This document shows positions 10,201 through 18,640 of a stretch of DNA of 62,701 nucleotides, piece by piece. The stretch covers positions 74,550 through 137,250 of the forward strand of contig NZ_DHNR01000005.1 of assembly GCF_002409645.1 (NCBI RefSeq), written 5' to 3'. Every line of letters starts with the position of its first letter. Within the stretch, counting starts at the first letter, position 1. The position numbers and the translations under genes were made by a program. The notes beneath the pieces are model-generated. The model had not been told where the DNA came from. It made no database searches and saw only the letters and a list, made by a program, of their open reading frames with translations. This DNA is from Acetobacter sp. UBA5411. Lineage in GTDB: Bacteria > Pseudomonadota > Alphaproteobacteria > Acetobacterales > Acetobacteraceae.

Positions 10201-10329
10201 AGCGAAGGCGCGGAAGTTGAAAAGCCGCTAGCAACGGTTGTTATCGGTGGACTTGTGTCCTGCACGATGCTGACATTGCTGGTTCTGCCGTCGCTTTATG
10301 CTTGGCTTTACAGGAACAAGGCTAAATAG
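7249..10329 (+). CDS. Heavy-metal RND pump (CzcA/CusA family)
   Basis: This proton-driven inner-membrane pump of 1026 residues is the right size for the HME-RND family. TM1 follows the N-terminus (LFCIVTLLMVAGLADIRSL), and the family signature VEPVPDISPRQVLV sits at the start of the first porter loop. The HME proton-relay segment in TM4 reads AIDFGMVVDSSLVIVENV. The second half begins at AVIFLILSVFVASRLGGEF and ends with the usual block of helices to LVLPSLYAWLYRNK. The ATG at 7249 is chosen over one 33 bases upstream because it follows the adaptor stop by four bases. Substrate (Co/Zn/Cd versus Cu/Ag) is not decided by the sequence. Confidence 0.95.
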   Translation: MKLLHWLIEKRLFLFCIVTLLMVAGLADIRSLPVEPVPDISPRQVLVSVQAPGLPTEEVEKLVTSPVEKALSGVVGLTSMRSVSRTGVAVLYLQFDDSTDIYRARELVSQRLPEARDSVSVHGLSIDMGPMSTGMGEILHLQIRGRDQSLEDLNRLMVWNVVPRLRLVPGVVDVNINGGASETYEVALNPMAMRRYGVSVSDAFDAVDTGNEAAGGAWIEHNDEQHIIVGRSLIDDLAELGEVQVRSGPNGEVVHLRDIGIVRKGSRPRMGGVTRDGQGEIVSAVVLLREGASARATLSDLKTELPKIQASLPIGVTLEPYYGRESLTEKTIDTVRENLSLGAILVLVVLLLVIGDWRASLVIISVIPFSLVAAMVGMRHLGISANLLSLGAIDFGMVVDSSLVIVENVLHRRRYDTPLPTTILSTVRSVIRPVTFAVLIIAMVYLPVLTLQGVEGRMFTPMAETVILALIASLVYSLVCIPALCVFLGRGKKPDAHAQDTHGDHHTRFIAFMWRLFQPASRYCMTHTKQVMSVAVIFLILSVFVASRLGGEFIPQLQEGDLVVTSTRLPGISLDASLKAVQAIERTLRSFPDVRTVVSNTGTSAIPTDPQGGEQSDTYVLLKPHSEWKTASTQEGLVKAFNDALQKNNPGSLFNWSQPIQMRMDDLLSGVRSQIAIGIYGPDMTVLSKLATQVSDVVAKVPGAADVAPQDVGTIPYLHIDVDRTMAGRLNTETSSVMDVVEALGGHFGPPVSVDDALIPTEVRFAEDARENIEDIRALPVITRDDRTVNLSQVAHIVLTDGPPTIRRDQGLRRTMVQANVRGRDLSSFVKAAQDAVAKNIKLAPGYRMEWNGQFRNLQTAVARLEIVVPIMLGLIFLLLMMALGQLGLAALVFVNLPFAATGGILALYLRGMPFSISAGIGFIALFGVATMNGLVLVSYIHDLRKEGFLPFDAAVEAVRERFRPVMATATVACLGFFPMAFSMSEGAEVEKPLATVVIGGLVSCTMLTLLVLPSLYAWLYRNKAK

Positions 10330-10345
10330 TGTCATATATATGACA
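10330..10345. repeat. 16-base perfect palindrome after the pump gene
   Basis: TGTCATATATATGACA is fully self-complementary and starts at the base after the pump stop codon. It lacks a loop or U-tract, so it is more like a protein-binding site than a terminator. Confidence 0.4.
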
Positions 10346-10700
10346 TATATTATTTATGTGTTTATTTATTAATATAAATGAACGATTTTTAAAATAAGTC
10401 ATAACTATAGAAAATACATCTTCTTTGCTTTCCTTTCGACATTTTAATCTGGTCGCGCCCCATCGGAAAGCGTACAATATTGATTTAAAATCCGGTCCCT
10501 GAAGTGCGACCAGGATAGAACTGGCAGTTTTTAACCAGCCTTCCGCTAAAAAGCCGACCTCGCCACAAACACCCCAGAGTGTGTTGACCGGCTCTGGGTG
10601 TGTTCATTCTCGCAGGCAAAGCAAAACTCACGTCCCTATGACCGATCTTTCCGCCATGTTAGGATGTGAGTAAGTCGAAGCATGCCGTGTCGAGGGTTCT
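10346..10700. other. Intergenic stretch, AT-rich, with one imperfect inverted repeat
   Basis: The first 80 bases are very AT-rich. An imperfect inverted repeat lies at 10566-10604 (CAAACACCCCAGAG against CTCTGGGTGTGTT, separated by 12 bases). No ORF, RNA gene or IS end is recognised. This is the junction between the housekeeping-like efflux operon and an accessory gene of different composition. Confidence 0.4.
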
Positions 10701-11888
10701 TTGTCCATTCATCAAATTTCGACAACTATTTTGCTGACAAATTGGGAAAAAGGCTCAAGCGATGCTGAGCGCCTTTGCGCAGATTTGTTGCGAATAGACG
10801 CCTTCGAAAATATTGATCCTCAGCAACCTCTCGGAGGGCCCGATGGCGGCAAAGATATCCTCTGTACTAAAGACGAAAAAACATTTGTTGCAGCAGTATA
10901 TTTTCCGCGCGAACCTGTAAGCATTACAGCGATATCGAACAAGTTTTCTTTGGACTTACAAGCATCGCTCAAACACAACCGGAGCGGCTTCATTTTCTTA
11001 ACAAACCAACATCTAACAGTTGGGGAACGCACTGAACTCGAAAGGATCGCCGCGGCTAACGGCAAGCGTTGTCTCATCTATCATCGTGAACGTCTTCGCG
11101 TAATGTTGGACACTCCCGCGGGCTATGGCCTTCGCCTTCGGCATTTGCACATACCGATGAGTAATGAAGAGCAAACAGCCTTCTTCGCAGCATCAGGGCA
11201 AAATTTCACGGATGAACTTAAGGCACAGACGCGAGCCATAGAATCTCTTGCGTATCGTATTGATCAATTTAGACAGCAAGGACAGGAGTTTTTCCTCCAA
11301 ACGGTTGCTGTAATCGCCAGTGCTGTGCGAAACGAACACACTGATGTCCAAGCGATGTTGGCGGCAGCTGCTGCTGCGAGTTTTCAGCGAGCTGTAGAAG
11401 ATCCCAGGGAAGCAGTGAGCGCACATCTTACTCCGTCTCTGCTTCGCTACGTACATCGATTAATACTGTCATCGGATTTGGCCTATGCGGGCAAATTTCG
11501 GGAAACACAAGTATGGCTGGTGGATGCAAATGGCGAACCAAGTCCCGGCCCCGAGCGCCCTGCATGGGATAGGGTTCCGTCCTTAATTCGTGAACTACTC
11601 GACCAATGGAATCGCGATTTTTCCAGTTTACTGGAAGACAATAATAGGGCGATCACATCTATTGCACGTTTCTTTCAACAACTGCTTTGGATCCACCCCT
11701 TTGTAGATGGTAATACACGCTTGGCGCAGGCCATTCTCGCACTACAAGCTCGTGAGTTGCTGGGCCTGCTGGCAGATCCAATTCTAGATCGTGGTACGGC
11801 ATACTATATTGCGCTTCAGGAAGCCGATACTGGCAACTTGACTGCCCTTGAAGATCTAATCAAAAGCGCCGTCAGAGACGCCCGCTAG
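10701..11888 (+). CDS. Fic-domain protein with nuclease-like N-terminal domain
   Basis: The protein has 395 residues. The C-terminal half carries a Fic core: W330-IHPFVDGNTRLAQ at residues 331-343, close to the HPFx(D/E)GNxRxxR motif. It has the catalytic His332 and Asp336, but the last Arg is Gln, so AMP-transfer activity is likely but not certain. The N-terminal 150 residues contain GGPDGGKDILC and FVAAVYFP, resembling the Mrr/PD-(D/E)XK style of DGGxD strand, though no clear catalytic Lys is seen. No inhibitory (S/T)xxxE(G/N) helix was identified. The start is TTG at 10701 with a poor ribosome site, so an internal start is possible. The gene is solitary and visibly more AT-rich than its neighbours, which suggests transfer. 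Confidence 0.8.
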   Translation: MSIHQISTTILLTNWEKGSSDAERLCADLLRIDAFENIDPQQPLGGPDGGKDILCTKDEKTFVAAVYFPREPVSITAISNKFSLDLQASLKHNRSGFIFLTNQHLTVGERTELERIAAANGKRCLIYHRERLRVMLDTPAGYGLRLRHLHIPMSNEEQTAFFAASGQNFTDELKAQTRAIESLAYRIDQFRQQGQEFFLQTVAVIASAVRNEHTDVQAMLAAAAAASFQRAVEDPREAVSAHLTPSLLRYVHRLILSSDLAYAGKFRETQVWLVDANGEPSPGPERPAWDRVPSLIRELLDQWNRDFSSLLEDNNRAITSIARFFQQLLWIHPFVDGNTRLAQAILALQARELLGLLADPILDRGTAYYIALQEADTGNLTALEDLIKSAVRDAR

Positions 11889-12068
11889 GCTCGATAACAT
11901 TAAGTTACGGCAGATTTGGAGATCGTTCATATGAACATCTGGTTGACTGACGATCCTGCCCAATAGCCGACTTTCTGGTTCGCCGCTAAAGCAGACATCA
12001 GCCGCTCGCAATCGGAAGCAGATCAACACCCGAGCCGCCCCGAAAGGCAGCCCGGGCAAACTGTCTGC

Positions 12069-14012
12069 TTAAGCAGCAAACAGCTTCTCGGAATCATGAG
12101 CCGTCACAATCGGCGTCGTCACGTCGGAAGTCGTGTTCAGCAGCGCCCCAGCACTCACCGCCACATGCTCGGTCGGCAGAACTGAACCCGCCGCTGCCAC
12201 CAGAGTGGCCGCACTGCTGCCCGTCGCCGATTGCGCGAAATCAGAGACAACCGAAGCCTGAACCTCTTTACCGCTCGCAATAGATGCAAGAGATGCAGAG
12301 GAACTGGTCAGAGAAGACGCCGCTTCAATATGGCTCAGCACCACGTCCTTGCCATCGCTCAGACCAATGGTCAGGGTATAGCTGCCATCACCATTCTTGC
12401 TGTAAACTTCGGATGTCGCACTCACACCCTCATTCGGGTTGATAAGAAACTGCGTGTTTGCAGTTACACCGGAGAAAGTCGTCTGAATATTCTGAAGATT
12501 TCCGCTCAGAACAATCGCGTCGCTCGTCCCGTCAACATTCACCGTGCTCGTATTGCCATACAGCGAGGCATACCAAGTGCTGTCATCCTTCAGATTGATC
12601 GTCGGAAGATCGACTTCCTGCGCGGATAAAGCGGAACCGAAAGTCGAATGATCCAGCGTCAGCGTGCCACCACCCGCAAGATGGTTGCTGTCCACAATAA
12701 CATTGCTGGTATTGTCTTCGATCGTCAGTGTTCCATCAATCGCACTGACACCGCCCAGTCCGACTTTCGCCGCCGTGTCGATCACCAGTGAGCCCTGGTC
12801 ACGAACTTCAAGACCTGCCGTTGAGAACACATAGCTTTCAGGATTTTCACCCGCTGCCGCGCTGATCGTCAGCGTGGCGCTGTCATTTACCGACAGGCTG
12901 ACAAACTGGGCTGAATCCGCCTGAGAGACAACAACATCAGATGTCCCGCCCACAGTCCCCTGCAAACAGCTGTCACTTTGCGGGATCACACCGGCAGACC
13001 AGTTGGCGGAATCAGACCAGTCGCCGGAAGCCGCCGTATAACGATCATTGGCGGTGCTGCTGTGATCCACCACGCCAGCCCCGGTGGTCACGTCATCTCC
13101 CGTGTTCGCTGCCGTAGCCGCCGTGTTCTGCAACGCTTCATGGATCGCGGAGGTGCTGTAATCAGGAGTCGTCGCAGCCGCGTTGCTGTCCGTCAGAGTG
13201 TAGTTACCATCAGCCGTTTCCCCGATCGAAACCGCCCCCGGCTTAAATCCGTCAGCCGGAACAATGTCGTTCGCCGTCAGCGTGGTGCCGTTCGACAGCG
13301 CAATGATCATGCTGTACGTGCCGTCGCCATTCGACGACATCGTCGCCGCCGTCGGATGAACACCATCTTCCGAGGCAATCTCGATCCGCGCATTTTCCGA
13401 AAAACCAATGATCTTCGTAGCAACAGTCGGATCGTTGGATGGCAGAACGAGCGTATTCACCGATGCCGGATCGAATGTCACCGAATGTCCCGATGCAGCC
13501 CAGCGTGTATAAAGCGTGCTGCCGCCCTGCAACGTGATATCCATATCCGGGATATGCACCAGCGCCTCAGGCGATCCAAGCGTCGCATTGATCAGATTCA
13601 GCGTGCCGGTGCCGTTCAGCGAATTTCCGTCCAGAACAACATTGTTGTCGTTGTTCATAATCGTGACCGTGCCACCCCGGATCTGCGTGTACAGCCCAAG
13701 ATCGACAGCGGACGGTGTGTCGATAATCAGAGAACCAGTCTCGGCAACCTCAATCGAATGGGTTGCAAAAACATAACCTGTGTCGGCCGTGCCGCCGTCA
13801 GCCGTAATTTTCAGTGTGCCATTGTCGCCAATGCTCACGGAACTGATCTGGCTGTAGGAAACACCGCCAGCCACCGCCACAACCGGCGTACCATCCCATC
13901 CGGTAATGTCAGCACTCTGACAGGTTTTGCTATGGGGAACATCGCCATTGGACCAGTTCGAGGCAGAGTAAAAATCTCCCTCTGCCGCGCCATTCCAGTA
14001 AGTGGTTGTCAT
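12069..14012 (-). CDS. Large secreted beta-rich protein with internal duplication (adhesin-like)
   Basis: This 647-residue protein, rich in Thr, Ser, Asn, Asp and Gly, consists of two related halves. Each opens with a Trp/Asn signature (WNGAAEGDFYSASNWSNG near residue 6; YTAASGDWSDSANWSAG near residue 350). Each then has short beta repeats of the form GTLTIxxNxxNVxxDxNxLxGxGTL. This pattern is known from acetic acid bacterial surface proteins, often with a Hint domain, but none is present here. No signal peptide or autotransporter barrel is visible. The ATG at 14012 is preferred over an upstream start at 14168 because AGAAGG lies upstream and the protein then begins MTTTYWNG. Probable extracellular matrix or adhesion role. 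Confidence 0.8.
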   Translation of the reverse strand: MTTTYWNGAAEGDFYSASNWSNGDVPHSKTCQSADITGWDGTPVVAVAGGVSYSQISSVSIGDNGTLKITADGGTADTGYVFATHSIEVAETGSLIIDTPSAVDLGLYTQIRGGTVTIMNNDNNVVLDGNSLNGTGTLNLINATLGSPEALVHIPDMDITLQGGSTLYTRWAASGHSVTFDPASVNTLVLPSNDPTVATKIIGFSENARIEIASEDGVHPTAATMSSNGDGTYSMIIALSNGTTLTANDIVPADGFKPGAVSIGETADGNYTLTDSNAAATTPDYSTSAIHEALQNTAATAANTGDDVTTGAGVVDHSSTANDRYTAASGDWSDSANWSAGVIPQSDSCLQGTVGGTSDVVVSQADSAQFVSLSVNDSATLTISAAAGENPESYVFSTAGLEVRDQGSLVIDTAAKVGLGGVSAIDGTLTIEDNTSNVIVDSNHLAGGGTLTLDHSTFGSALSAQEVDLPTINLKDDSTWYASLYGNTSTVNVDGTSDAIVLSGNLQNIQTTFSGVTANTQFLINPNEGVSATSEVYSKNGDGSYTLTIGLSDGKDVVLSHIEAASSLTSSSASLASIASGKEVQASVVSDFAQSATGSSAATLVAAAGSVLPTEHVAVSAGALLNTTSDVTTPIVTAHDSEKLFAA

Positions 14013-14577
14013 AATCGAGCAGACCTTCTGATATGCGATCTGTCGTAAAACCCCGAAAGCTTCCGGATAAAAAAGGAAGTGGGTTGGTAATGACAGGATC
14101 GCCGGATGTGTTGCGAAATATTTCTTTTCGCAACGCAGAGTAGATGCCATTAAAATACAGTTAATCAAGTTAAATTATAAAAATTAATCTGGATTTTATT
14201 TTATTTATTGGAATATTATAAAATAATATACAAAATTATATTATGTAAATGAGTAATATTCATCTGGTAAATATTACGGTTCTAGCTCTCCCCGAGACAC
14301 GAAACATTTTCTCGTTCATCCCGGATATAAACTCTGCCGGAAGTCCGCATCAGAAAATCTCACTACCCGAACCGTTCTCATAAATGATAAAATTTCCTCA
14401 GGTCCCTTTTATAGAAAGAAAACAGCACTCCATCAGGACCCGGTGCACCGGAAGGAGCAGAATACCTTCCAGGCAGATACAGGAAAACCAAGCCCCGGAT
14501 AGCCACCCCGATACTCCCGCTACCTGTTCATAAGACAGCGAGCAAAGACCTGAATTCTTGCTCTCACCACCTACGCG
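14013..14577. other. Long intergenic region between divergent genes
   Basis: These 565 bases separate the adhesin-like gene (leftward) from the Sel1 gene (rightward). Bases 14160-14270 are extremely AT-rich with runs of A and T, as expected for promoters and possibly for H-NS-like silencing. No RNA gene or clear operator is seen. Confidence 0.5.
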
Positions 14578-15354
14578 ATGCTACTGAGAGGCCTTCGCAA
14601 CAAGAGTCCCGCCATGATCTCCCGCCTGCTTCCGGGGAAACGTCCTGCCGAGCGCACCCCTCTTCCGGCCCATATTGAACAGATCCGTCTTGAAGCCCTG
14701 AAAGGCGACCCTCTCGCCCAGACGCAGTGGGGACAGGCCCTTCTCAGCAGCACTTTCATGCAGAGCGACCCGATGGCAGCCGTCGGATGGTTTAAAATCG
14801 CGGCCAGTGCCGGTTTTGGACCAGCCAGCAACATGCTTGGGCGTTGCTATCACTTTGGTCACGGAGTGGAGAAAGATCTGGCGCAGGCGGCTGTCCATTA
14901 CGAAAAAGCTGCCTCTCTCGGCGATGAATGGGGGCGTTATAATCTGGGCATCCTTGCTCTGAGAGGACTTGGTATGCCCGTAGATCGCCCACGGGCATTC
15001 GCCCTATTCAAGGAAGCTGCCCACAACGGTCACGCCAAATCCATGAACCTCTATGCCCGCTTTCTTGAAGAAGGATGGGAAGTGCCGCAGGACCGACAGG
15101 CAGCGCTAGCCTGGTACAGGCGCTCAGCAGAACAGGGCGACTATCGCGGACAGCATAATTACGCGACGGCGCTGGCTGAAGCCGACCTTGTCGAGGAAGC
15201 CCTCTCATGGTGGCGGAAGGCCGTGCAGGACAAGGATGTCACGCCGGATATTCTTCAGGCGATGAAACGCTCCCTGACGGCGCTTGATAAGAACGGAGAC
15301 GATGCTCTTCTTGCGGATGTTGATCGCAAGCTCGACGTTTTTCTGAAGAAATGA
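14578..15354 (+). CDS. Sel1-repeat protein
   Basis: The 258 residues contain about four to five tandem Sel1-like repeats of 36 residues. Examples are AVGWFKIAASAGFGPASNML, AAVHYEKAASLGDEWGRYNL, AFALFKEAAHNGHAKSMNL and ALAWYRRSAEQGDYRGQHN. Such alpha-solenoids are protein-interaction scaffolds, often in envelope or signalling roles. There is no clear signal peptide. The ribosome site before 14578 is weak, and the ATG at 14614 is an alternative start. The specific partner is not deducible; the downstream gene is an Amt-like membrane protein 141 bases away. Confidence 0.85.
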   Translation: MLLRGLRNKSPAMISRLLPGKRPAERTPLPAHIEQIRLEALKGDPLAQTQWGQALLSSTFMQSDPMAAVGWFKIAASAGFGPASNMLGRCYHFGHGVEKDLAQAAVHYEKAASLGDEWGRYNLGILALRGLGMPVDRPRAFALFKEAAHNGHAKSMNLYARFLEEGWEVPQDRQAALAWYRRSAEQGDYRGQHNYATALAEADLVEEALSWWRKAVQDKDVTPDILQAMKRSLTALDKNGDDALLADVDRKLDVFLKK

Positions 15355-15495
15355 GTGTGTCCTTCCTGTAGCCTGATCTTTGGAACCCATCCGGTCCAGC
15401 GACGCTTGAGCCTGACAGTCACCCGTTGCGCATAGAGCCTTTGCGTTACAGAAAGCTCCATACCGGACAGTCCGGCGCTTCATAAAGGTTCACTC

Positions 15496-16818
15496 ATGTT
15501 TCCTGAACAGGTTTCGACGGCCAATATTCTGTCCGCATTCATCTATGTCGTCAGCGCCGTCAGTGTGATCCTGGTGCTGATCGGCCTTGGTCTGGTCGAT
15601 GCCGGTCTGGTCCGAAAAAACAATGTCCTGCATTGCTGGGTGCAGAAAATAACGACCTGCATGATCGGTGGTCTCGCCACGTTCTTTGTGGGGGACGCCA
15701 TCTGGCAGTGGCAATTCTATACCGCCTTCGGCACGCCACATCCGTTCTTGCAGGCCTTTATTGACTGGTGGCCCGGAAGTGCCGCCATGAGCACGCCCGC
15801 TCTGGCGCAGGACCCGAAACTGGTTCCCGGTGCTGATACGCAGCAGGTCTTCTCGGTCTTCTTCGTAACCTTCGCCATGGCGACCGTCGCTCTCATTCAC
15901 AGCGGAACGGTGGAGCGGATACGCAGCGCACCTCTTTATGTCATGTCACTTGCAACAGGTCTCATCTTCTGCCCGCTCGCAGCGTATCTGACATGGGGGC
16001 CGCTTTCGCCTCTCACCAATAATGGTCTGCATGATTTTGAAGGAGCCGTCGCGCTTTACGTCTTTACCGGCACATGGACGCTGGTGACGGCATGGCGGAT
16101 GGGACCGCGAGCCGGTGTGTTTATCCCCGACCCTGAAGGGGTGCAGCCGAAACCGAGCAATTACGGCAATATCGCCTCCGGGGCGCTGTTCGTTTTCATG
16201 GCGATCCCGCTCATTGCCCTTGGCTCGACATGGATTACACCGGGGAAGACTGTTTACGGCATCACCATGGTCCCGACCGGACTGGGTATCGTGCTGAAAA
16301 ACGTGTTCCTCGCCCTGCTCGGCGGCGGTGTCAGCGGGGCCGCTCTGGCAGCGCTTCTGAGAGAACCGGTCTGGGTGTTTTTCGGTCCCATCGCCGGGGC
16401 TGTCATGACCGGTACCGTTTTTGACGTTGCCGGTTCTATGGAAAGCCTTGCCTTTGGCGTGATCGGGCCGATCCTTGCCGTGATTGTGTCCCGTGCGCTC
16501 GTGCATCTGCGCATTGATGAGCCGAAAGTGGCGCCGCTTGCCTTTGGTCCCGGTATCGTCGGTTCACTGGTGGGCGGTTTCCTGCACTGGAGGACTGGAA
16601 CCGGCGGTTTTACCGATCTGCCTGCGCCCTATGCGCTCGATCATGCCCATATCACGCCGCTCTTTCAGTTGATTGGCATCATCACCGTAATCCTGCTGTC
16701 TGCTGTGCCCGCCTATGTCATCTGTCGCGTTTTTGAAGCCACCTCCGGACTTCGCATCTCTCGCGAGTGCGAAAGAAACGGTATGGACGTGACCTACTGG
16801 GGGCACGACAAGGACTGA
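15496..16818 (+). CDS. Ammonium-transporter-family membrane protein lacking the twin histidines
   Basis: This 440-residue polytopic protein aligns with AmtB over most of its length. FAMATVALIHSGTVERIR matches the AmtB segment with the gate Phe and AERIR. DFEGAVALYVFTG matches DFAGGTVVHINAG. The C-terminal tail GLRISRECERNGMDV matches the conserved Amt tail, which is GlnK-binding in true Amts. However, the first pore histidine (H168 in E. coli AmtB) aligns with Tyr, and the region of the second (H318) reads LRIDEPKVAPLAFG with no His. It may conduct a different substrate or sense rather than transport. It lies 226 bases before the purine-degradation operon on the same strand. AAAGG precedes the ATG. 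Confidence 0.85.
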   Translation: MFPEQVSTANILSAFIYVVSAVSVILVLIGLGLVDAGLVRKNNVLHCWVQKITTCMIGGLATFFVGDAIWQWQFYTAFGTPHPFLQAFIDWWPGSAAMSTPALAQDPKLVPGADTQQVFSVFFVTFAMATVALIHSGTVERIRSAPLYVMSLATGLIFCPLAAYLTWGPLSPLTNNGLHDFEGAVALYVFTGTWTLVTAWRMGPRAGVFIPDPEGVQPKPSNYGNIASGALFVFMAIPLIALGSTWITPGKTVYGITMVPTGLGIVLKNVFLALLGGGVSGAALAALLREPVWVFFGPIAGAVMTGTVFDVAGSMESLAFGVIGPILAVIVSRALVHLRIDEPKVAPLAFGPGIVGSLVGGFLHWRTGTGGFTDLPAPYALDHAHITPLFQLIGIITVILLSAVPAYVICRVFEATSGLRISRECERNGMDVTYWGHDKD

Positions 16819-17044
16819 GCTTCTGGCTGGGACGATTGTCGTATCAGCCGATACCGGAATAACGGCAATGACGTTTCGGCGTCGAAAAAAACTGCCTATT
16901 CCGGTGTGACTGCAATGAAATGGCAGGCTTACTGCTGAATGCATGCGCGGCATCCCTGACGACAACTGGCAAAAAGAGGTTTTTCAAGTTACATCTGGTC
17001 CTACGAAAAACTGATCCATAGACAACAGGAAAGGTGGCTGCAGG

Positions 17045-18640
17045 ATGCTGCATACGGCCCGTTCATTGCGCGGCATGGTTACCGCACCGCATCATCTGGC
17101 GTCACAGGCAGGCCTTGCCATTCTTCGTGATGGCGGCTCGGCTCTTGAGGCCGTCGTGGCGACCGCCGCAGCCCTCGCCGTCGTCTATCCTCATATGACT
17201 TCCATCGGCGGCGACGCCTTCTGGCTCATCACATGGCCCGACGGACGTACCGAGACCATCGACGCCTGCGGAGCCGCCGCTGCGGCCGCCGATCTGAACC
17301 TGTATCGCAAGGCGGGTCACAAGACCGTGCCATGGCGTGGACCGCTGGCCGCCAATACGGTCGCAGGCACCCTGTCCGGCTGGGCAAAGGCGCTGGAACT
17401 GGCAGAAAAAGCCAACGGGTCGGTGCTGCCGTTGCAACAGATCCTTGCCGAAGCCATTCACCATGCCGAAGCCGGTGTTCCTGTCACAGCGGGCGGAGCC
17501 GCGCTGGCCCGTGAGAAATCCACTGAACTCGCACCTGTATCGGGCTATGCCGCCATCTTCGAACCCGAAGGCCGTCCGCTGGAAGAAGGCGACATTCTTC
17601 GCAATCCGGCCCTCGGCGCGACCCTCCGCGAACTGGCTGTGTCTGGCCTTCAGGATTTCTATACCGGCTCCGTCGCGCGCCGTATCGCTGCCGATCTTGC
17701 CTGCGCGGGCAGTCCGGTCAGTGCGGAGGATCTCGCAACGCACCGGGCGCAGGTCCGTGTTCCGCTCTCCGTGCCCATCAAGGGCGCGACGCTCTACAAT
17801 ATGGCCCCGCCGACACAGGGCGTTGCATCCCTGCTCATCCTCGCACTCTTCGACAGACTGAAAGCCGATGAAGGTGAGAGTTTCGCGCATATTCACGGAC
17901 TGATCGAAGCGACCAAGCAGGCCTTCCGTTACCGCGACACGCATGTGGGCGACCCGGCCTATATGACCGTGGAAGCACAGCATCTGCTGGACGATCCAGC
18001 CGCACTGGACGCCATGGCCGCCGCCATTGATCCGCAGCGCGCCGCCCCGTGGCCGCACCCGTCACAGGCGGGCGATACCGTGTGGATGGGCGCGGTCGAT
18101 GCGAACGGTGTAGGCGTGAGCATGATCCAGAGCACCTATTTCGAATTCGGCTCCGGCGTCGTGCTGCCGCAAACCGGCATCGTCTGGCAGAATCGTGGAG
18201 CCAGTTTCCGTCTTGAAGAAGATGGCTGGAACGCGCTCCGGCCCGGTCGCAAGCCGTTCCATACCCTGAACCCGGCTGCAGCCCGCTTCGATGATGGACG
18301 CGTGATGGTCTACGGCACGATGGGCGGCGAAGGACAGCCGCAGACGCAGGCCGCCGTGTTCTCGCGCTATGCCCGTTACGACATGGGTCTTCAGGCCGCC
18401 GTCACCGCGCCGCGCTGGCTGCTGGGGCGCACATGGGGACAGGAAAGCGTGACCCTGAAATATGAGGACCGGTTCGCACCAGAACTGATCGCGCAACTGG
18501 GCGCAGCAGGACACGCCATTGAGCGGGTCGCGCCTTTCACGTCCATGATGGGACATGCCGGAGCATTGGTCCGCCATCCGAATGGCGTGATTGAAGGGGC
18601 GACCGATCCACGCAGCGATGGCGGGGTCGCGGCATGGTGA
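17045..18640 (+). CDS. hpxW: HpxW-like Ntn amidohydrolase (gamma-glutamyltransferase family)
   Basis: The 531-residue Ntn-hydrolase has the gamma-glutamyltranspeptidase fold. The autoprocessing site is GD-TVWMGAVDANG, which makes Thr345 the new N-terminal nucleophile of the small subunit. GGT-family features such as GGDAFWL and MAPPTQG are present, but the glutamate-binding GGT motifs are altered and no signal peptide is seen, so a cytoplasmic amidohydrolase is more likely than a periplasmic GGT. HpxW of Klebsiella, the nearest functional model, hydrolyses oxamate to oxalate and ammonia at the end of uric acid degradation. Being first in an operon of allantoate, ureidoglycine and allantoin genes fits this. 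The oxamate assignment is inference from context. Confidence 0.85.
   Translation: MLHTARSLRGMVTAPHHLASQAGLAILRDGGSALEAVVATAAALAVVYPHMTSIGGDAFWLITWPDGRTETIDACGAAAAAADLNLYRKAGHKTVPWRGPLAANTVAGTLSGWAKALELAEKANGSVLPLQQILAEAIHHAEAGVPVTAGGAALAREKSTELAPVSGYAAIFEPEGRPLEEGDILRNPALGATLRELAVSGLQDFYTGSVARRIAADLACAGSPVSAEDLATHRAQVRVPLSVPIKGATLYNMAPPTQGVASLLILALFDRLKADEGESFAHIHGLIEATKQAFRYRDTHVGDPAYMTVEAQHLLDDPAALDAMAAAIDPQRAAPWPHPSQAGDTVWMGAVDANGVGVSMIQSTYFEFGSGVVLPQTGIVWQNRGASFRLEEDGWNALRPGRKPFHTLNPAAARFDDGRVMVYGTMGGEGQPQTQAAVFSRYARYDMGLQAAVTAPRWLLGRTWGQESVTLKYEDRFAPELIAQLGAAGHAIERVAPFTSMMGHAGALVRHPNGVIEGATDPRSDGGVAAW

Noticed and set aside
12978..14048. Open frame of 356 codons on the plus strand
   Set aside because: It is antisense to the adhesin-like gene, is very Arg/His-rich with no fold signature, and arises from the strong codon bias of the real gene.
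16853..16905. Inverted repeat ACCGGAATA...TATTCCGGT as a terminator after the Amt-like gene
   Set aside because: The arms are 35 bases apart with no T-run and could equally be a chance symmetry.
17045..18640. Classical periplasmic gamma-glutamyltranspeptidase
   Set aside because: No signal peptide and embedded as first gene of a purine-degradation operon, so a cytoplasmic HpxW-like role is more likely.
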